In this document: piece by piece, positions 16,455-25,784 of the stretch | Position numbering within the stretch: the stretch's first letter is position 1 | How the letters are laid out: every line of letters starts with the position of its first letter | NCBI GenBank assembly: GCA_963782415.1 | Contig: CAWAJT010000004.1 | Location: 248,001 to 312,000 of the forward strand | Length of the DNA: 64,000 nucleotides | Origin: Bog-473 sp963782415 | GTDB lineage: Bacteria > Actinomycetota > Acidimicrobiia > Acidimicrobiales > RAAP-2 | Direction of reading: 5' to 3' | Translations under genes and position numbers: made by a program | The notes under the pieces: generated by a model | What the model was told of the DNA's origin: nothing | The model's database searches: none | What the model saw: the letters and a program-made list of their open reading frames with translations, nothing else

Positions 16455-17647
16455 CCACCGTGGAGCCGCTCGCCTACAGCCCCTACGACTACGGCATCCA
16501 CGAGGATCCCTATCCGACGTACGCCCGCCTGCGCGCCGAGGCCCCCGTCTTCTACAACGAGGAGCTCGACTTCTTCGCCTACGCCCGCCATGCCGACGTC
16601 CTGGCCGCCTTCCGCGACGTCGACCACTACTCCAACGCCTACGGGGTCAGCCTCGACCCCGCCGCCTTCGGTCCCGACGCGCACCGCGCCATGTCGTTCC
16701 TCGCCATGGACCCGCCCCGGCACACCCGGATGCGCTCCATTGTCGGGAAGAGCTTCACCCCGCGCCGGGTCGCGGCCATGGAAGACGGCATCCGGGCGCT
16801 GGCCGTGGCGCACCTGGCTCCTGCGCTCGAGGCGGGCTCGTTCGACTTCATCGCCGACTTCGCCGGCCGGTTGCCGATGGACGTCATCTCCGAGCTGGTC
16901 GGCGTGCCGGCGTCAGACCGCGCCGAGATCCGCCGCTTGGCCGACCTCCTCGTCCACCGCGAGGAGGGGATGAACGACATCCCACCCGAGGGCCTGGAGG
17001 CGGCGCTGACGCTCGCCGGCTACTACGCCGACATGGTGGCCGACCGTCGACGCAACGAACGCGACGACCTGACCTGGTCGCTGTTGCAGGCCGAGATCGA
17101 CGGCGACCGTCTGACCGACGACGAGGTGATCGGCTTCCTGTTCTTGTTGGTCGTGGCCGGGAACGAGACGACGACCAAGCTGCTGGGCAACGCCTGGTAC
17201 TGGGGCTGGCGCAACCCGGGCCAGCGCGCCAAGCCCCTGGCCGACCCGGGCCGGGTGGCCGACTGGGTGGAGGAGACGCTGCGCTACGACACCTCGACCC
17301 AGATGCTGGTCCGGGTGACCAGCCAGCCCGTGCGTGTGCAGGGCGTCGACATCGAGGCGGGCCGGCGCATTTTGTTGCTCCTCGGCTCGGCCAACCGGGA
17401 CGAGGACGTCTTTGCCGACCCCGAGATCTACGACCTCGACCGCCGCACGCAGGACCTGGTGAGCTTCGGCAGTGGGCGGCACTTCTGCATGGGTGCCGCC
17501 CTGGCCCGCATGGAGGCCCGCGTCGCGTTGGCCGAGGTGCGGGCCAGGGTCAAGGACTACGACGTGGACCCGGCCGGCATCCGGCGTGTGCACTCCATCA
17601 ACGTGCGCGGCTTCGCCGCACTCCCGACCACCGTGACGCCGCGCTGA
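16451..17647 (+). CDS. Cytochrome P450 (CYP123-like position)
   Basis: 398 residues. P450 marks are complete: I-helix oxygen-binding motif AGNETTTK, ExxR in EETLRYDT, and the haem-ligand loop FGSGRHFCMGAALAR with the Cys ligand. Monooxygenases of this type oxidise lipids or xenobiotics with electrons from a ferredoxin, which is encoded three genes on. The order P450-SDR-CYP51-ferredoxin matches cyp123-Rv0765c-cyp51-Rv0763c of M. tuberculosis, so CYP123-type identity is inferred from position. ATG at 16451 overlaps the TetR stop (ATGA). Confidence 0.92.
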   Translation: MTTVEPLAYSPYDYGIHEDPYPTYARLRAEAPVFYNEELDFFAYARHADVLAAFRDVDHYSNAYGVSLDPAAFGPDAHRAMSFLAMDPPRHTRMRSIVGKSFTPRRVAAMEDGIRALAVAHLAPALEAGSFDFIADFAGRLPMDVISELVGVPASDRAEIRRLADLLVHREEGMNDIPPEGLEAALTLAGYYADMVADRRRNERDDLTWSLLQAEIDGDRLTDDEVIGFLFLLVVAGNETTTKLLGNAWYWGWRNPGQRAKPLADPGRVADWVEETLRYDTSTQMLVRVTSQPVRVQGVDIEAGRRILLLLGSANRDEDVFADPEIYDLDRRTQDLVSFGSGRHFCMGAALARMEARVALAEVRARVKDYDVDPAGIRRVHSINVRGFAALPTTVTPR

Positions 17648-18459
17648 TGCCGCGCTTCGCGCCGCATCCCGAACGGCGGCCGACGGCGGTGACGGGTGCC
17701 TCGTCGGGTATCGGCGCTGAGACGGCGCGGGCGCTGGCTCGGGCGGGTCACCCGGTCGTGCTCGGCGCGCGCCGGGTCGATGTCTGCGAGGAGGTCGCCG
17801 CGTCCATCCGCGACGAGGGCGGTGAGGCGGTGGCCTGCCACCTCGACCTGGCCGACCCCGACTCGGTGGCGCGCTTCGCCGACGAAGCAGGTGCGGCCTT
17901 CGGCCCGGTCGAGATCCTCGTGTCCAATGCGGCGAAGATCCAGCCCGGGACGGCGCTCGAGACGAGCCCCGAGGACTTCGAAGAGGTGCTGCGCGTCAAC
18001 GTCGGCGGCGCACAGCGGCTCGTGCGCGCCTTTGGCACCGGCATGGTTCAGCATTGCCGGGGCGACCTGATCTTCGTGACGTCCGACGTCGTGGCGCACC
18101 CACGGCCGCGCATGGCGGCCTACGTCGCCTCCAAGTGGGGGCTCGAGGGCTTCGTCACCGCGCTGCAGATGGAGCTCGAGGGCACCGGGGTGCGGGCCGT
18201 GATTGTGCGGCCGGGCCCGACGTTGACCGGCATGGGCATGGACTGGGATCCCGACGTCACCGGCGAGGTGCTGGCCGAGTGGACCCGCTGGGGCCTCGCC
18301 CGGCACTCGGCATTCCTGCGCCCCGACGGGGTGGCGTCGGCCATTGCCCACGCCGTGGCCGCACCCCGCGGCACGCACCTGAGCGTCGTGGAGGTCCAGC
18401 CGGAGGCGCCGCTGGACGCGGCGCCGGCGGCGAGCATGACGACGGAAGGAGCACCGTGA
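17647..18459 (+). CDS. Short-chain dehydrogenase/reductase (Rv0765c-like position)
   Basis: 270 residues, classical SDR. Cofactor motif TGASSGIGAETARALARAG, NAA motif VSNAAKI, and the catalytic YVASK; the usual catalytic Ser lies in VTSDVV. Substrate is probably a hydroxyl/keto lipid of the P450 pathway. The start ATG shares its A with the end of the preceding P450 stop (TGATG). The stop overlaps the start of cyp51 (GTGA). Confidence 0.9.
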   Translation: MPRFAPHPERRPTAVTGASSGIGAETARALARAGHPVVLGARRVDVCEEVAASIRDEGGEAVACHLDLADPDSVARFADEAGAAFGPVEILVSNAAKIQPGTALETSPEDFEEVLRVNVGGAQRLVRAFGTGMVQHCRGDLIFVTSDVVAHPRPRMAAYVASKWGLEGFVTALQMELEGTGVRAVIVRPGPTLTGMGMDWDPDVTGEVLAEWTRWGLARHSAFLRPDGVASAIAHAVAAPRGTHLSVVEVQPEAPLDAAPAASMTTEGAP

Positions 18460-19835
18460 CAACGGAGACGGCACTGAGGGAGCCACCGCGGGTCTCGGGG
18501 GGTGAGGGCGAGAACGGCCACCTGGACGAACTCAGCAGCGATCCCATCGGCCTGATGGCGCGCGTGCGGGCCGAGTGCGGGGACGTGGGCGAGTTCACCC
18601 TGGCGGCGCGCGACGTCGTCTTGTTGACGGGTGCGGACGCCAACGAGTTCTACTTCCGGGCGCCCGAGGAGCAGCTCGACCAGGCCGAGGCCTACCCGTT
18701 CATGACGCCGATCTTCGGCCAGGGCGTCGTGTTCGACGCGCCCCCGAACGCCGACGCGAGATGCTGCACAACCAAGCGTTGCGCGACAAGTTCATGCGCG
18801 GCCATGCGGCCACCATCGCCCGCGAGGTCGAGCAGATGGTGGCGGGATGGGACGACGAGGGCGAGATCGACCTGCTCGAGTGGTTCGCCGAGCTGACGAT
18901 CTACACGTCCTCGGCCTGCCTCATCGGCCCGCGGTTCCGCAGCGAGCTTGACGGCCGCTTCGCCCGGCTGTACCACGACCTCGAGCAGGGGACGGACCCG
19001 ATCGCCTACGTCGACCCCTATGCCGACATTGAGAGCTTCCGCCGCCGCGACGCGGCACGGGTCGCGCTCGTCGAGTTGGTCGGCGACATCATGGAGCGCC
19101 GGTCCGCCGGGCCGCCCGCACCCGAGGGCGAGACCGACCTGCTCGACATTTTGATGTCGATCAAGGAGGAGGACGGAACGCCGCGGTTCTCCGCCGACAC
19201 GGTGACGGGCATGTTCATCTCCATGATGTTCGCCGGTCATCACACCACGTCGGGCACGGCGGCGTGGACGCTCATTGAGCTGTTGCGCCACCCCGACGAC
19301 CTGCATGCGGTGAACAGCGAATTGGACGCCTTGTACGCTGACGGCTCGGAGGTCAGCTTCCAGGCGTTGCGCGAAATCCCGCATCTCGAATCGGCCTTGA
19401 AAGAGGCCCTGCGGCTGCACCCGCCGCTGATTCTGCTGTTGCGGGTGGCCATGGAGGACCTGACCTACGGCGACTTCCGGATTGCCGCCGGCAAGTTCGT
19501 GGCAGCCAGCCCGGCAATCTGCAACCGGATTCCCGAGGATTTCCCCGATCCCGACGCCTTCGTCCCGGCGCGCTGACCTCGAGCCGCGCGAAGAGGACCG
19601 GGCCAACCCCTGGACGTGGATCCCGTTTGGAGCGGGCCGCCACCGCTGCGTCGGGGCCGCCTTCGCCATGATGCAGCTCAAGGCGATCTTCTCCGTCCTG
19701 CTCCAGGGGTGGGAGTTCGAGGCGGCGCAGCCACTCGACTCGTACCGCAACGACCACTCCAAAATGGTCGTGCAGCTGCAGCAACCCTGCCGTGTCCGTT
19801 ACCGGCGTCGCGTTCGTCCGGGGGCGGCCCGGTGA
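18456..19835 (+). pseudogene. cyp51: Sterol 14-alpha-demethylase CYP51 with two frameshifts
   Basis: Three frames together give a complete CYP51. Frame 1 (GTG 18456) covers the N-terminus to YPFMTPIFGQGVVFDAPP; frame 2 continues EMLHNQALRDKF, ELTIYTSSACLIG, the I-helix FAGHHTTSGTA, EALRLHPPL (ExxR); frame 3 gives WTWIPFGAGRHRCVGAAFA and YRNDHSKMVVQLQQP. These segments closely match CYP51 of M. tuberculosis as I know it. The breaks are one missing base near 18746 (at a C5 run) and one extra base near 19575 that creates a TGA. Because the rest is well conserved, this is either a recent mutation or a sequence error. CYP51 removes the 14-alpha methyl of sterols using the neighbouring ferredoxin. 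Confidence 0.9.
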
Positions 19836-20026
19836 GGGTCGTGGTCGACAGGGACCTGTGCCAGGGTCACGCCGCCTGTGAGGGGGAGGCGCCCGAGGTG
19901 TTCTCAGTCTCGAAGAAGGGCGAGCTGACCGTCCTGCAGCCCGAACCGCCCGAGAGCCAGCGCGCCGCCGTCGAGCTGGCCGTGAAGTATTGCCCCACCC
20001 ACGCCCTGTCCATAGAGGAGGACTGA
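19832..20026 (+). CDS. [3Fe-4S]-type ferredoxin, P450 electron donor
   Basis: 64 residues. Cluster ligands C10-x2-H-x2-C16 (CQGHAAC) and C54-P, the pattern of single-cluster 3Fe-4S ferredoxins in which the second Cys of a 4Fe site is replaced, here by His. The counterpart in M. tuberculosis (Rv0763c) lies next to cyp51 and supplies electrons to it. The GTG at 19832 overlaps the cyp51 stop. Intact even though cyp51 is frameshifted. Confidence 0.9.
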   Translation: MRVVVDRDLCQGHAACEGEAPEVFSVSKKGELTVLQPEPPESQRAAVELAVKYCPTHALSIEED

Positions 20027-20031
20027 CGACG

Positions 20032-20601
20032 ATGCCTGCCTATCCGCGTGCCGAGTTGGAGGAGATGGTCGAGCGCTGGCTCGAGGTGAACAGAGCGGGG
20101 GAGGCCAAGAAGGACTGGAAGCACATGGCCGACCTCTACACCGAGGACGCCACCTACGGCTGGAACGTGGGTAGCAACGACGAGTTCATGGCCGTCGGCC
20201 GCGAGGAGATCCGCGAGATCGCCCTCGGCCTGGAGATGGCCGGGCTCGAAGGATGGACCTACCCCTACCAGAAGGTGTTGATCGACGAGAAACAGGGAGA
20301 GATCCTCGGCTTGTGGAAGCAAGTCGCCGACGCCAAGAAGGCGGATGGCACCAACTACGAGATCGCCGGTCTCGGTGGAAGCTGGTTCCGCTACGCCGGG
20401 AACTTCCAGTGGTCGTGGCAGCGCGACTTCTTCGATGTCGGCAATGCCGGCGCAACCTTCATGGCGATGATCAAGGACGGCACGTTGCTGCCGGGCATGC
20501 AGCAACGGATGGAGCGCGCCATGTCGGGCGAGCGCCTGCCCGGCCACTACCCGCTGGGCCAGGCCCCGGTTGGTCTGTGGGAGGTGCCCCCCGGGGCGTA
20601 G
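20032..20601 (+). CDS. SnoaL/NTF2-like protein of the cyp51 operon
   Basis: 189 residues, begins MPAYPRAELEEMVERWLEVN, 5 bp after the ferredoxin stop. The pattern KDWKHMADLYTEDATYGWNVGSNDEFMAVGREEI suggests the NTF2/SnoaL (ketosteroid-isomerase-like) fold, with a long C-terminal tail ending in a Pro/Gly-rich stretch. KSI-like proteins are also found in the M. tuberculosis cyp51 neighbourhood. Function may be an isomerase or binding protein for a lipid intermediate; no catalytic pair can be assigned with confidence. Its 3' end overlaps the convergent NERD locus. Confidence 0.78.
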   Translation: MPAYPRAELEEMVERWLEVNRAGEAKKDWKHMADLYTEDATYGWNVGSNDEFMAVGREEIREIALGLEMAGLEGWTYPYQKVLIDEKQGEILGLWKQVADAKKADGTNYEIAGLGGSWFRYAGNFQWSWQRDFFDVGNAGATFMAMIKDGTLLPGMQQRMERAMSGERLPGHYPLGQAPVGLWEVPPGA

Positions 20602-21341
20602 ACGTGTCGACGTCGACGTGTTGGCGCGTCGACCGGGCGTTTACGAGACTGGTGGCGTCCGGAGCGTCCGGAGCGTCCCCGCGTACGGGGCGGGAAGGCC
20701 ACGGCAAGGCGATCGGCGAGGGTGCGGCACTCGGCCATCGAGGTGGGTCCTGGCGCCGCGAGCGTGCGGGCGAACGCCCGCGGCCAGGTCACGAGGATGC
20801 CGTCCATGACGAAGGGCCGAGTGAAGAGCCCGCGCCCGGTGCCGGTGAAGCACAGCACTGCCCGCACGGGCGGCCCGCTGCCGACCGCTTCGGCCGACAG
20901 CGCCTGTTGCCGGTGGGCCGCCGCGAGCAGCGCGCTCTTGTCGCGTCCAGCCACGAAGAGCCGCGGGTGGGTGACGAACCATCCGACGGCGTCACAGCGC
21001 TCCAGTGTGCCGCGGTAATGCTTGGTATCGACGACCCAGGTCCCGGAGGGCACCACCACGAGGTGGTCGAGGTTGGCGCGCTTTCCGGGTACGGCTCGGT
21101 CGTGCAGGACGACAGCCCTCCCACGCAGCACGTTCTGGAGTCAGTGTCCGACCTGCTCCGCGCCGCCGGCGCCCCGCCCCCAGCTGTCCGTGGACCGCTT
21201 GGGGCCGACGACCAGTTGGACCAGCGGGGCGAACCGGCCGAACGCCGCCCGTCGCCGGGCATCGTCCCTGGCGCGGCGCCGCTCGTATTCGGCCCGGGCG
21301 GAAGCACCGGGGCGCCCGCGGGAGCATCGGTCATCGGTCAT
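20547..21341 (-). pseudogene. NERD-domain protein interrupted by an in-frame stop
   Basis: Starting at ATG 21341 the product begins MTDDRCSRGRPGASARAEYERRR and runs to QVGH, where an in-frame TGA (21141-21143) stops it. The same frame continues with VLHDRAVPGKRANLDHLVVV, GTWVVDTKHYRGTL and FVAGRDKSALLAAAHRQ, the core of the nuclease-related (NERD) domain. The lesion is a single stop codon, not a frameshift. The extreme C-terminus is low-complexity Arg-rich and overlaps the convergent SnoaL-like gene. Function of actinobacterial NERD proteins is mostly unknown. A shorter protein restarting at GTG 21131 is conceivable. Confidence 0.7.
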
Positions 21342-21409
21342 CGGTCGGTTCGGTATGACCGGAGAATGGTGACCCTTTGACGAGAAAGGGACGTGCAACG
21401 CTTGATCAG

Positions 21410-22931
21410 GTGACGACGAGGCCGACACCACTGTTCCTCGTCTGCCTCGCCGCCGTCGTGATGACGGCTGGCTGCGCCACCCAGAAGTCGTCGTCTGCCC
21501 ACGGGCCCGCGATGCCCGTGCATGCCGGTCCACCGCACGGCACGACGACGACAACGACGTCGTCGACCCAACCGCCCGTCGCTCCTGTGGCCTGGACACC
21601 GTGCAACGGAAATTTGCAGTGCGCCACGCTCGTCGTCCCCCTGGACTATGCGCGCCCCGACGGCCCGACCATTCCGATCGCGGTGGCGCGCCATCCGGCG
21701 GAGGTGCCGGCGGCCCGCATCGGCTCGCTCGTCATCGATCCGGGGGGGCCCGGAGTGTCGGGCATCGACGACATGACCAACGAGCTCGACTCGCTGACGC
21801 CGCAATTGCTCGACGACTTCGACATTGTGCTCTTCGACCCCCGCGGGGTCGAGCGCAGCGATCCTGTGACTTGTGGGCCCGTCACCCCCAGCGCGCCCTC
21901 CATCCCTGCGCCGTCCACGCCGAGCCAACGGGCGACCACCATCGCCGGGCTCAAGGCATACGCAGCCGCCTGCGAGAAGGCGAGCCCAACCCTGCTCCCG
22001 TACGTCGGGACGGTGGAAGTCGCTCGTGACATGGACCGGTTGCGCCAGGCCCTCGGCGACGGCGGGCTGACCTACATGGGACAGTCTTACGGCACGCTGC
22101 TCGGACTCACCTACGCCTCGTTGTTCCCCACGCACATCAGGGCCATGGTGCTCGACAGCGTGATCGACCCCGCGCTCGAGCTTCGATCAGATGACAGCTG
22201 GGCAGGCCGACGGGTTCGAACACATACTCCAGGCGTTCTTCAGTTGGTGCGCGGCGAGCAGTGCGTGCACCTGGCGGCCCGCCGGTGAGCCGACCGCCGC
22301 GGTGCTGGCTCTGCTCACCACGGCCGCGACCGCTCCGGCGCCGGCGGGTGGCGGCGGCAACGTGGCCGGAGTGGGGCAGCTCTACGACGCGTTGCTCGAC
22401 GCGCTGTATGCCCCGTCGAAGTGGCCACAACTGGGTGCGGCGCTCGCAGCGGACGCTGCCGGAGACGGCGCGCCAGTCGTCGCCCTGTCCACGCACTACA
22501 ACACGGGCGGGTCCACGAACGCCGACGACGCAGAGCAGGCCATCGACTGCCTGGACCACCCCGTGTCGCGCAATCTGGCCTCGTACAGCACACTGGCGCG
22601 GACGTTGCAAGCAACGGCGCCGGTCTTCGGCCCATTCCTGGCGTGGGGCGAGGCGGGCTGTGCCGTGTGGCCGGCCCGACCGACGCGCACTGTTGCTCCG
22701 GTCGCCGCTCCGGGTGCACCGCCGATCCTCGTTGTGGGGACGACGGACGACCCAGCCACCCCCTACGCCTGGGCGGTCAACGTGGCCAAGGAGCTCGACC
22801 GCGGTGTATTGCTCACGCACGGGGGCGACCAGCACGTGGCGTACTTCTACAGCGCCTGTGTACGCGCCGACGTCCAGACGTACCTCGTCAGCGGGCAGTC
22901 ACCGCCGACCGGAACGAGCTGCACGTCGTGA
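21410..22931 (+). pseudogene. TAP-like alpha/beta-hydrolase lipoprotein with a frameshift
   Basis: Frame 1 from GTG 21410 gives a lipoprotein signal (lipobox TAGC), a Thr-rich linker, then LVVPLDYARP, SLVIDPGGPGVSG, FDPRGVERS and the nucleophile motif GQSYGT. Near 22184-22187 one extra base shifts the frame; frame 2 continues TAGQADGFEHILQAFFSWC and ends with the TAP-type C-terminal domain: ILVVGTTDDPATPYAWA and GGDQHVAYF, holding the Asp and His of the triad. The family includes exported tripeptidyl aminopeptidases (SlpD/E-like). TTG at 21377 is an alternative start. As written the protein would be truncated after the nucleophile. Confidence 0.82.
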
Positions 22932-22958
22932 CGGCAGGGTCGTCTGGTGAACCCGAAG

Positions 22959-25784
22959 CTACGAGGTCGTGCTCGAGCGCGTACCCGTACTCGTGAAGCG
23001 ATAGGAGCCGCTTCCCACCCCCACGACGATGGACCCGTTGTCCGGCGTAACGCTCGTGATGCCCGGCGCGCCGTCGACGGGGCGACCACTCTCGCGTACG
23101 TTCGACGGCGCGGTGGCGGGCACGGAGACCAGGGCCGTCGCATTGGACGGCACCGTCACGGCCAGCGTCAGCCCGGCACCCCGGCGCTGCCAGGACACCT
23201 GGAACGGACCGGCCACTGTCGGCACCGAACCCGAGGCGCGGGTCAGGCCGGCCGTCGGCGGGCGCACGGTGGCGCGAACCGTGCCGTCCGGGCCCGGTGC
23301 CTGCAAGGTCACGCCCAGCAGTGTCTCCTGCATGGCCACCAGAGCGGAGGAGCCCCATCCGTGCGACATGGAGTCCCCGATGAGGTCGCTCGGCTTCCAA
23401 ACCTCCCAGGTAAAGGTGCCCCCGGCCCGAACGATGTGTGCCCAGCCGGGCATGGAGGCATCCGTCAACGTGTGCACCATGGCTGCGGGCAGATCGGCTG
23501 CCGCCAGGGCACGCAGGAGCTCCAGCCCGTGATTGGGGCCGACGTCGATGCCCAGGCTCGCCACATACGCGCCGACCGCGTGCACGTCGTTCGCCGGGAC
23601 CACGCCGTAGGCGAGCGCCAACGCGTTGGCCTCCTGGGAGGCATGGCTGCTCTGGGTACCGCTGGCCGTGAGCCCGTCGACATAGGTGCCATCCGATCGC
23701 CGCAGGGAGGCGTTGATGGCCGCCGCCAACTGACCGGCCCGGGCCTTGCTGGACTGTTCGGCGGCCGGGTCGCCGACGAGGGCAGCGAACTGGCTCACGC
23801 GGTCGAAGGCGTTCACGGCGAGCACGTTGCTGGCCGTGTCGGCGACAACCGCAAGGTCGTAGCCGTACACGGGGTCGCCGTTGCTGGTGTCGGCCAGCCC
23901 GTAGAGCAACCCGGTCCCGGCCTGGCGAGCACTCCAGAGCCAATCGGCCGCACGCGCCACGGAGGGGAACTGCGTCGTCACCGTGGCCAGATCGCCCGTC
24001 GATACGTAATAGCGCCAAAGCCATTCGGCGTAGCGCGCCGTGGACGTGGCGAACGTGCGCGCGCCGTCGCCGTTGGGATAGACGGCGTTGACCTGCCCCT
24101 CCGGCCAGTAGCGCGCCTGGCCGCGGGCGACGTCGCGCAACGCCTGCCAGCTCATGTTCTGATCGCCGTAGGCTCGCATCACACCCTCGGACTCGTTGCT
24201 GGCGTCCCACAAGAAGGGGCCCTTCTCCCGGGTCGGTGTGTCGACGAATTGCTCGTTGCAGCAGTAGAGGCAGGATCGGGCGCACAGGCGCCAGACAGCG
24301 TTGAGCATGCGGTCATTCGACGTGAACGTCGCTGCGGCGACGTCGGGCATGGCGGCGTGCCGGGTCAGCGCCACAATGTCGTCCACCCCGAGCGCCTGTC
24401 CCGCATTGGCGATTTGTAGGTAGCGGAACCCGAAGTAGGTGAACGCCTCGAACGCCTGGCTGCCTGCCCGCATGATGTAGGTGGAGGTGAGGTTGGTGCC
24501 CTGCGTGCCGTGGAGGGTCGAGACCTGGCCGTCGGGGTCGAGGAGATAGCCCGCTCGGATTGTCACGGTGCTCCCCGGCACACCCCGGGCAAAGGACACG
24601 TGCGGTCTCGCCGCGTAGACGGCGCCGAAGTCCGCCACGACGGCGCCGCCCGCCACCGTGTGCAGGCGCACCGGATGCGCCGGTACCTCGCGGATCGTCG
24701 TGCGCTGCGCGTAGCCCCGGGTGAACGGAGCGGTGCCGGCCGGCCCGAGTACGGTCACGGCCGCCCACGCTCCGGCGTCGTAGCCAGGGTGCGACCACCC
24801 CTGCGGCTGGCCCCGCCCGTCCACCCACTCCACGAAGTCGCCGACGTCGGCGTTGCGCTGGGGCGACGGGAGCCACTCGGCGGGAAGCTCGCGCCACGTG
24901 TTGTCCGAACCGAACACGGCGTGTCGGCCGTCGTCGTACCAGACAGAGAGCTGGAAGAGCAGCCCCGGGGAGGACGTCGGTCGTCCCTGGCCGGGTCCGT
25001 ACCAGCGGTGCAGCACGCCGACGGCACTGCGGCGGCCGCCCACGATCGCGTCGGTCAGGTCGACCGCGCGCACGTACTGCTCATCGGGATACGAGAAGCT
25101 GGGCCAGGCGTCCACCGGTTTCCCATCGACGAACAGTCGGTAGGTGTGGGCAGCGGAAACGAACGCGGTCGCCCGGGCGACCGTGCCTGTGGGAGGCACG
25201 ACCTCGGTGCGGAGATACGTCACGCGGTCGGGCTGGGTCGAGGCGCCGGCCGGGCGCAGCCACTGGGCTTGCCAGTCGCCCGGGCGCAACGCGGTGGTGA
25301 ATCGTGCCGGCGCGGAGACCGGCCCCCAGCCGGCGGCGCCGTGCGGCTGCACCGTCCACTCGTAGGCGGCGTCGGCGACGAGCGGCGAGCCCCCGTAGGC
25401 CACGAAGGCCTGGCGAGACGACTCAACGGCCTTGCTGTCCCACGCGACCCCGTTCCGCGTCGGGTCGGTGCGCCGCACGACGAGGCGCGAGCCCGTTTGG
25501 GCCACGGCGCGTCCAGGACCCTTTAGCGTCCAGGCGAAGAAACAGCCGTCAGGATCCACCCCCACCGGATCCGTGAGCCCGTTCACGGTGAGCGTGGCCG
25601 CCCGGAGCGGGCGGTGAGCCGAAGCCAGGTCACCACCGGATGCTCCTGAGGGTCGAACCGCCGCACCCGCACCAAATCCGTCGGACCCGTCGGACCCGAG
25701 AGGCCAGGCCGTACCCGCCACGGCGGCGCCTGCCGCCACGCCGGCCGAAGAAGCGAAGAAGGTACGGCGTCCGAAGCGACTCAC
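22959..25784 (-). CDS. Tat-exported alpha-L-rhamnosidase-like glycoside hydrolase (GH78 type)
   Basis: 941 residues. Tat-type signal at the start (SRFGRRTFFASSAGVAAGAAV). Next come beta-sandwich modules (FAWTLKGPGRAVAQTGSRL, AAYEWTVQPHG, the carbohydrate-binding part ATAFVSAAHTYRLFVDG), then an (alpha/alpha)6 barrel with the acidic motif CNEQFVDTPTREKGPFLWDA characteristic of bacterial alpha-L-rhamnosidases, and a C-terminal beta domain. It probably removes terminal rhamnose from plant or bacterial glycans outside the cell. The GTG at 25784 is chosen because it overlaps the stop of the NHL gene (GTGA), giving a two-gene operon. Confidence 0.88.
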   Translation of the reverse strand: MSRFGRRTFFASSAGVAAGAAVAGTAWPLGSDGSDGFGAGAAVRPSGASGGDLASAHRPLRAATLTVNGLTDPVGVDPDGCFFAWTLKGPGRAVAQTGSRLVVRRTDPTRNGVAWDSKAVESSRQAFVAYGGSPLVADAAYEWTVQPHGAAGWGPVSAPARFTTALRPGDWQAQWLRPAGASTQPDRVTYLRTEVVPPTGTVARATAFVSAAHTYRLFVDGKPVDAWPSFSYPDEQYVRAVDLTDAIVGGRRSAVGVLHRWYGPGQGRPTSSPGLLFQLSVWYDDGRHAVFGSDNTWRELPAEWLPSPQRNADVGDFVEWVDGRGQPQGWSHPGYDAGAWAAVTVLGPAGTAPFTRGYAQRTTIREVPAHPVRLHTVAGGAVVADFGAVYAARPHVSFARGVPGSTVTIRAGYLLDPDGQVSTLHGTQGTNLTSTYIMRAGSQAFEAFTYFGFRYLQIANAGQALGVDDIVALTRHAAMPDVAAATFTSNDRMLNAVWRLCARSCLYCCNEQFVDTPTREKGPFLWDASNESEGVMRAYGDQNMSWQALRDVARGQARYWPEGQVNAVYPNGDGARTFATSTARYAEWLWRYYVSTGDLATVTTQFPSVARAADWLWSARQAGTGLLYGLADTSNGDPVYGYDLAVVADTASNVLAVNAFDRVSQFAALVGDPAAEQSSKARAGQLAAAINASLRRSDGTYVDGLTASGTQSSHASQEANALALAYGVVPANDVHAVGAYVASLGIDVGPNHGLELLRALAAADLPAAMVHTLTDASMPGWAHIVRAGGTFTWEVWKPSDLIGDSMSHGWGSSALVAMQETLLGVTLQAPGPDGTVRATVRPPTAGLTRASGSVPTVAGPFQVSWQRRGAGLTLAVTVPSNATALVSVPATAPSNVRESGRPVDGAPGITSVTPDNGSIVVGVGSGSYRFTSTGTRSSTTS

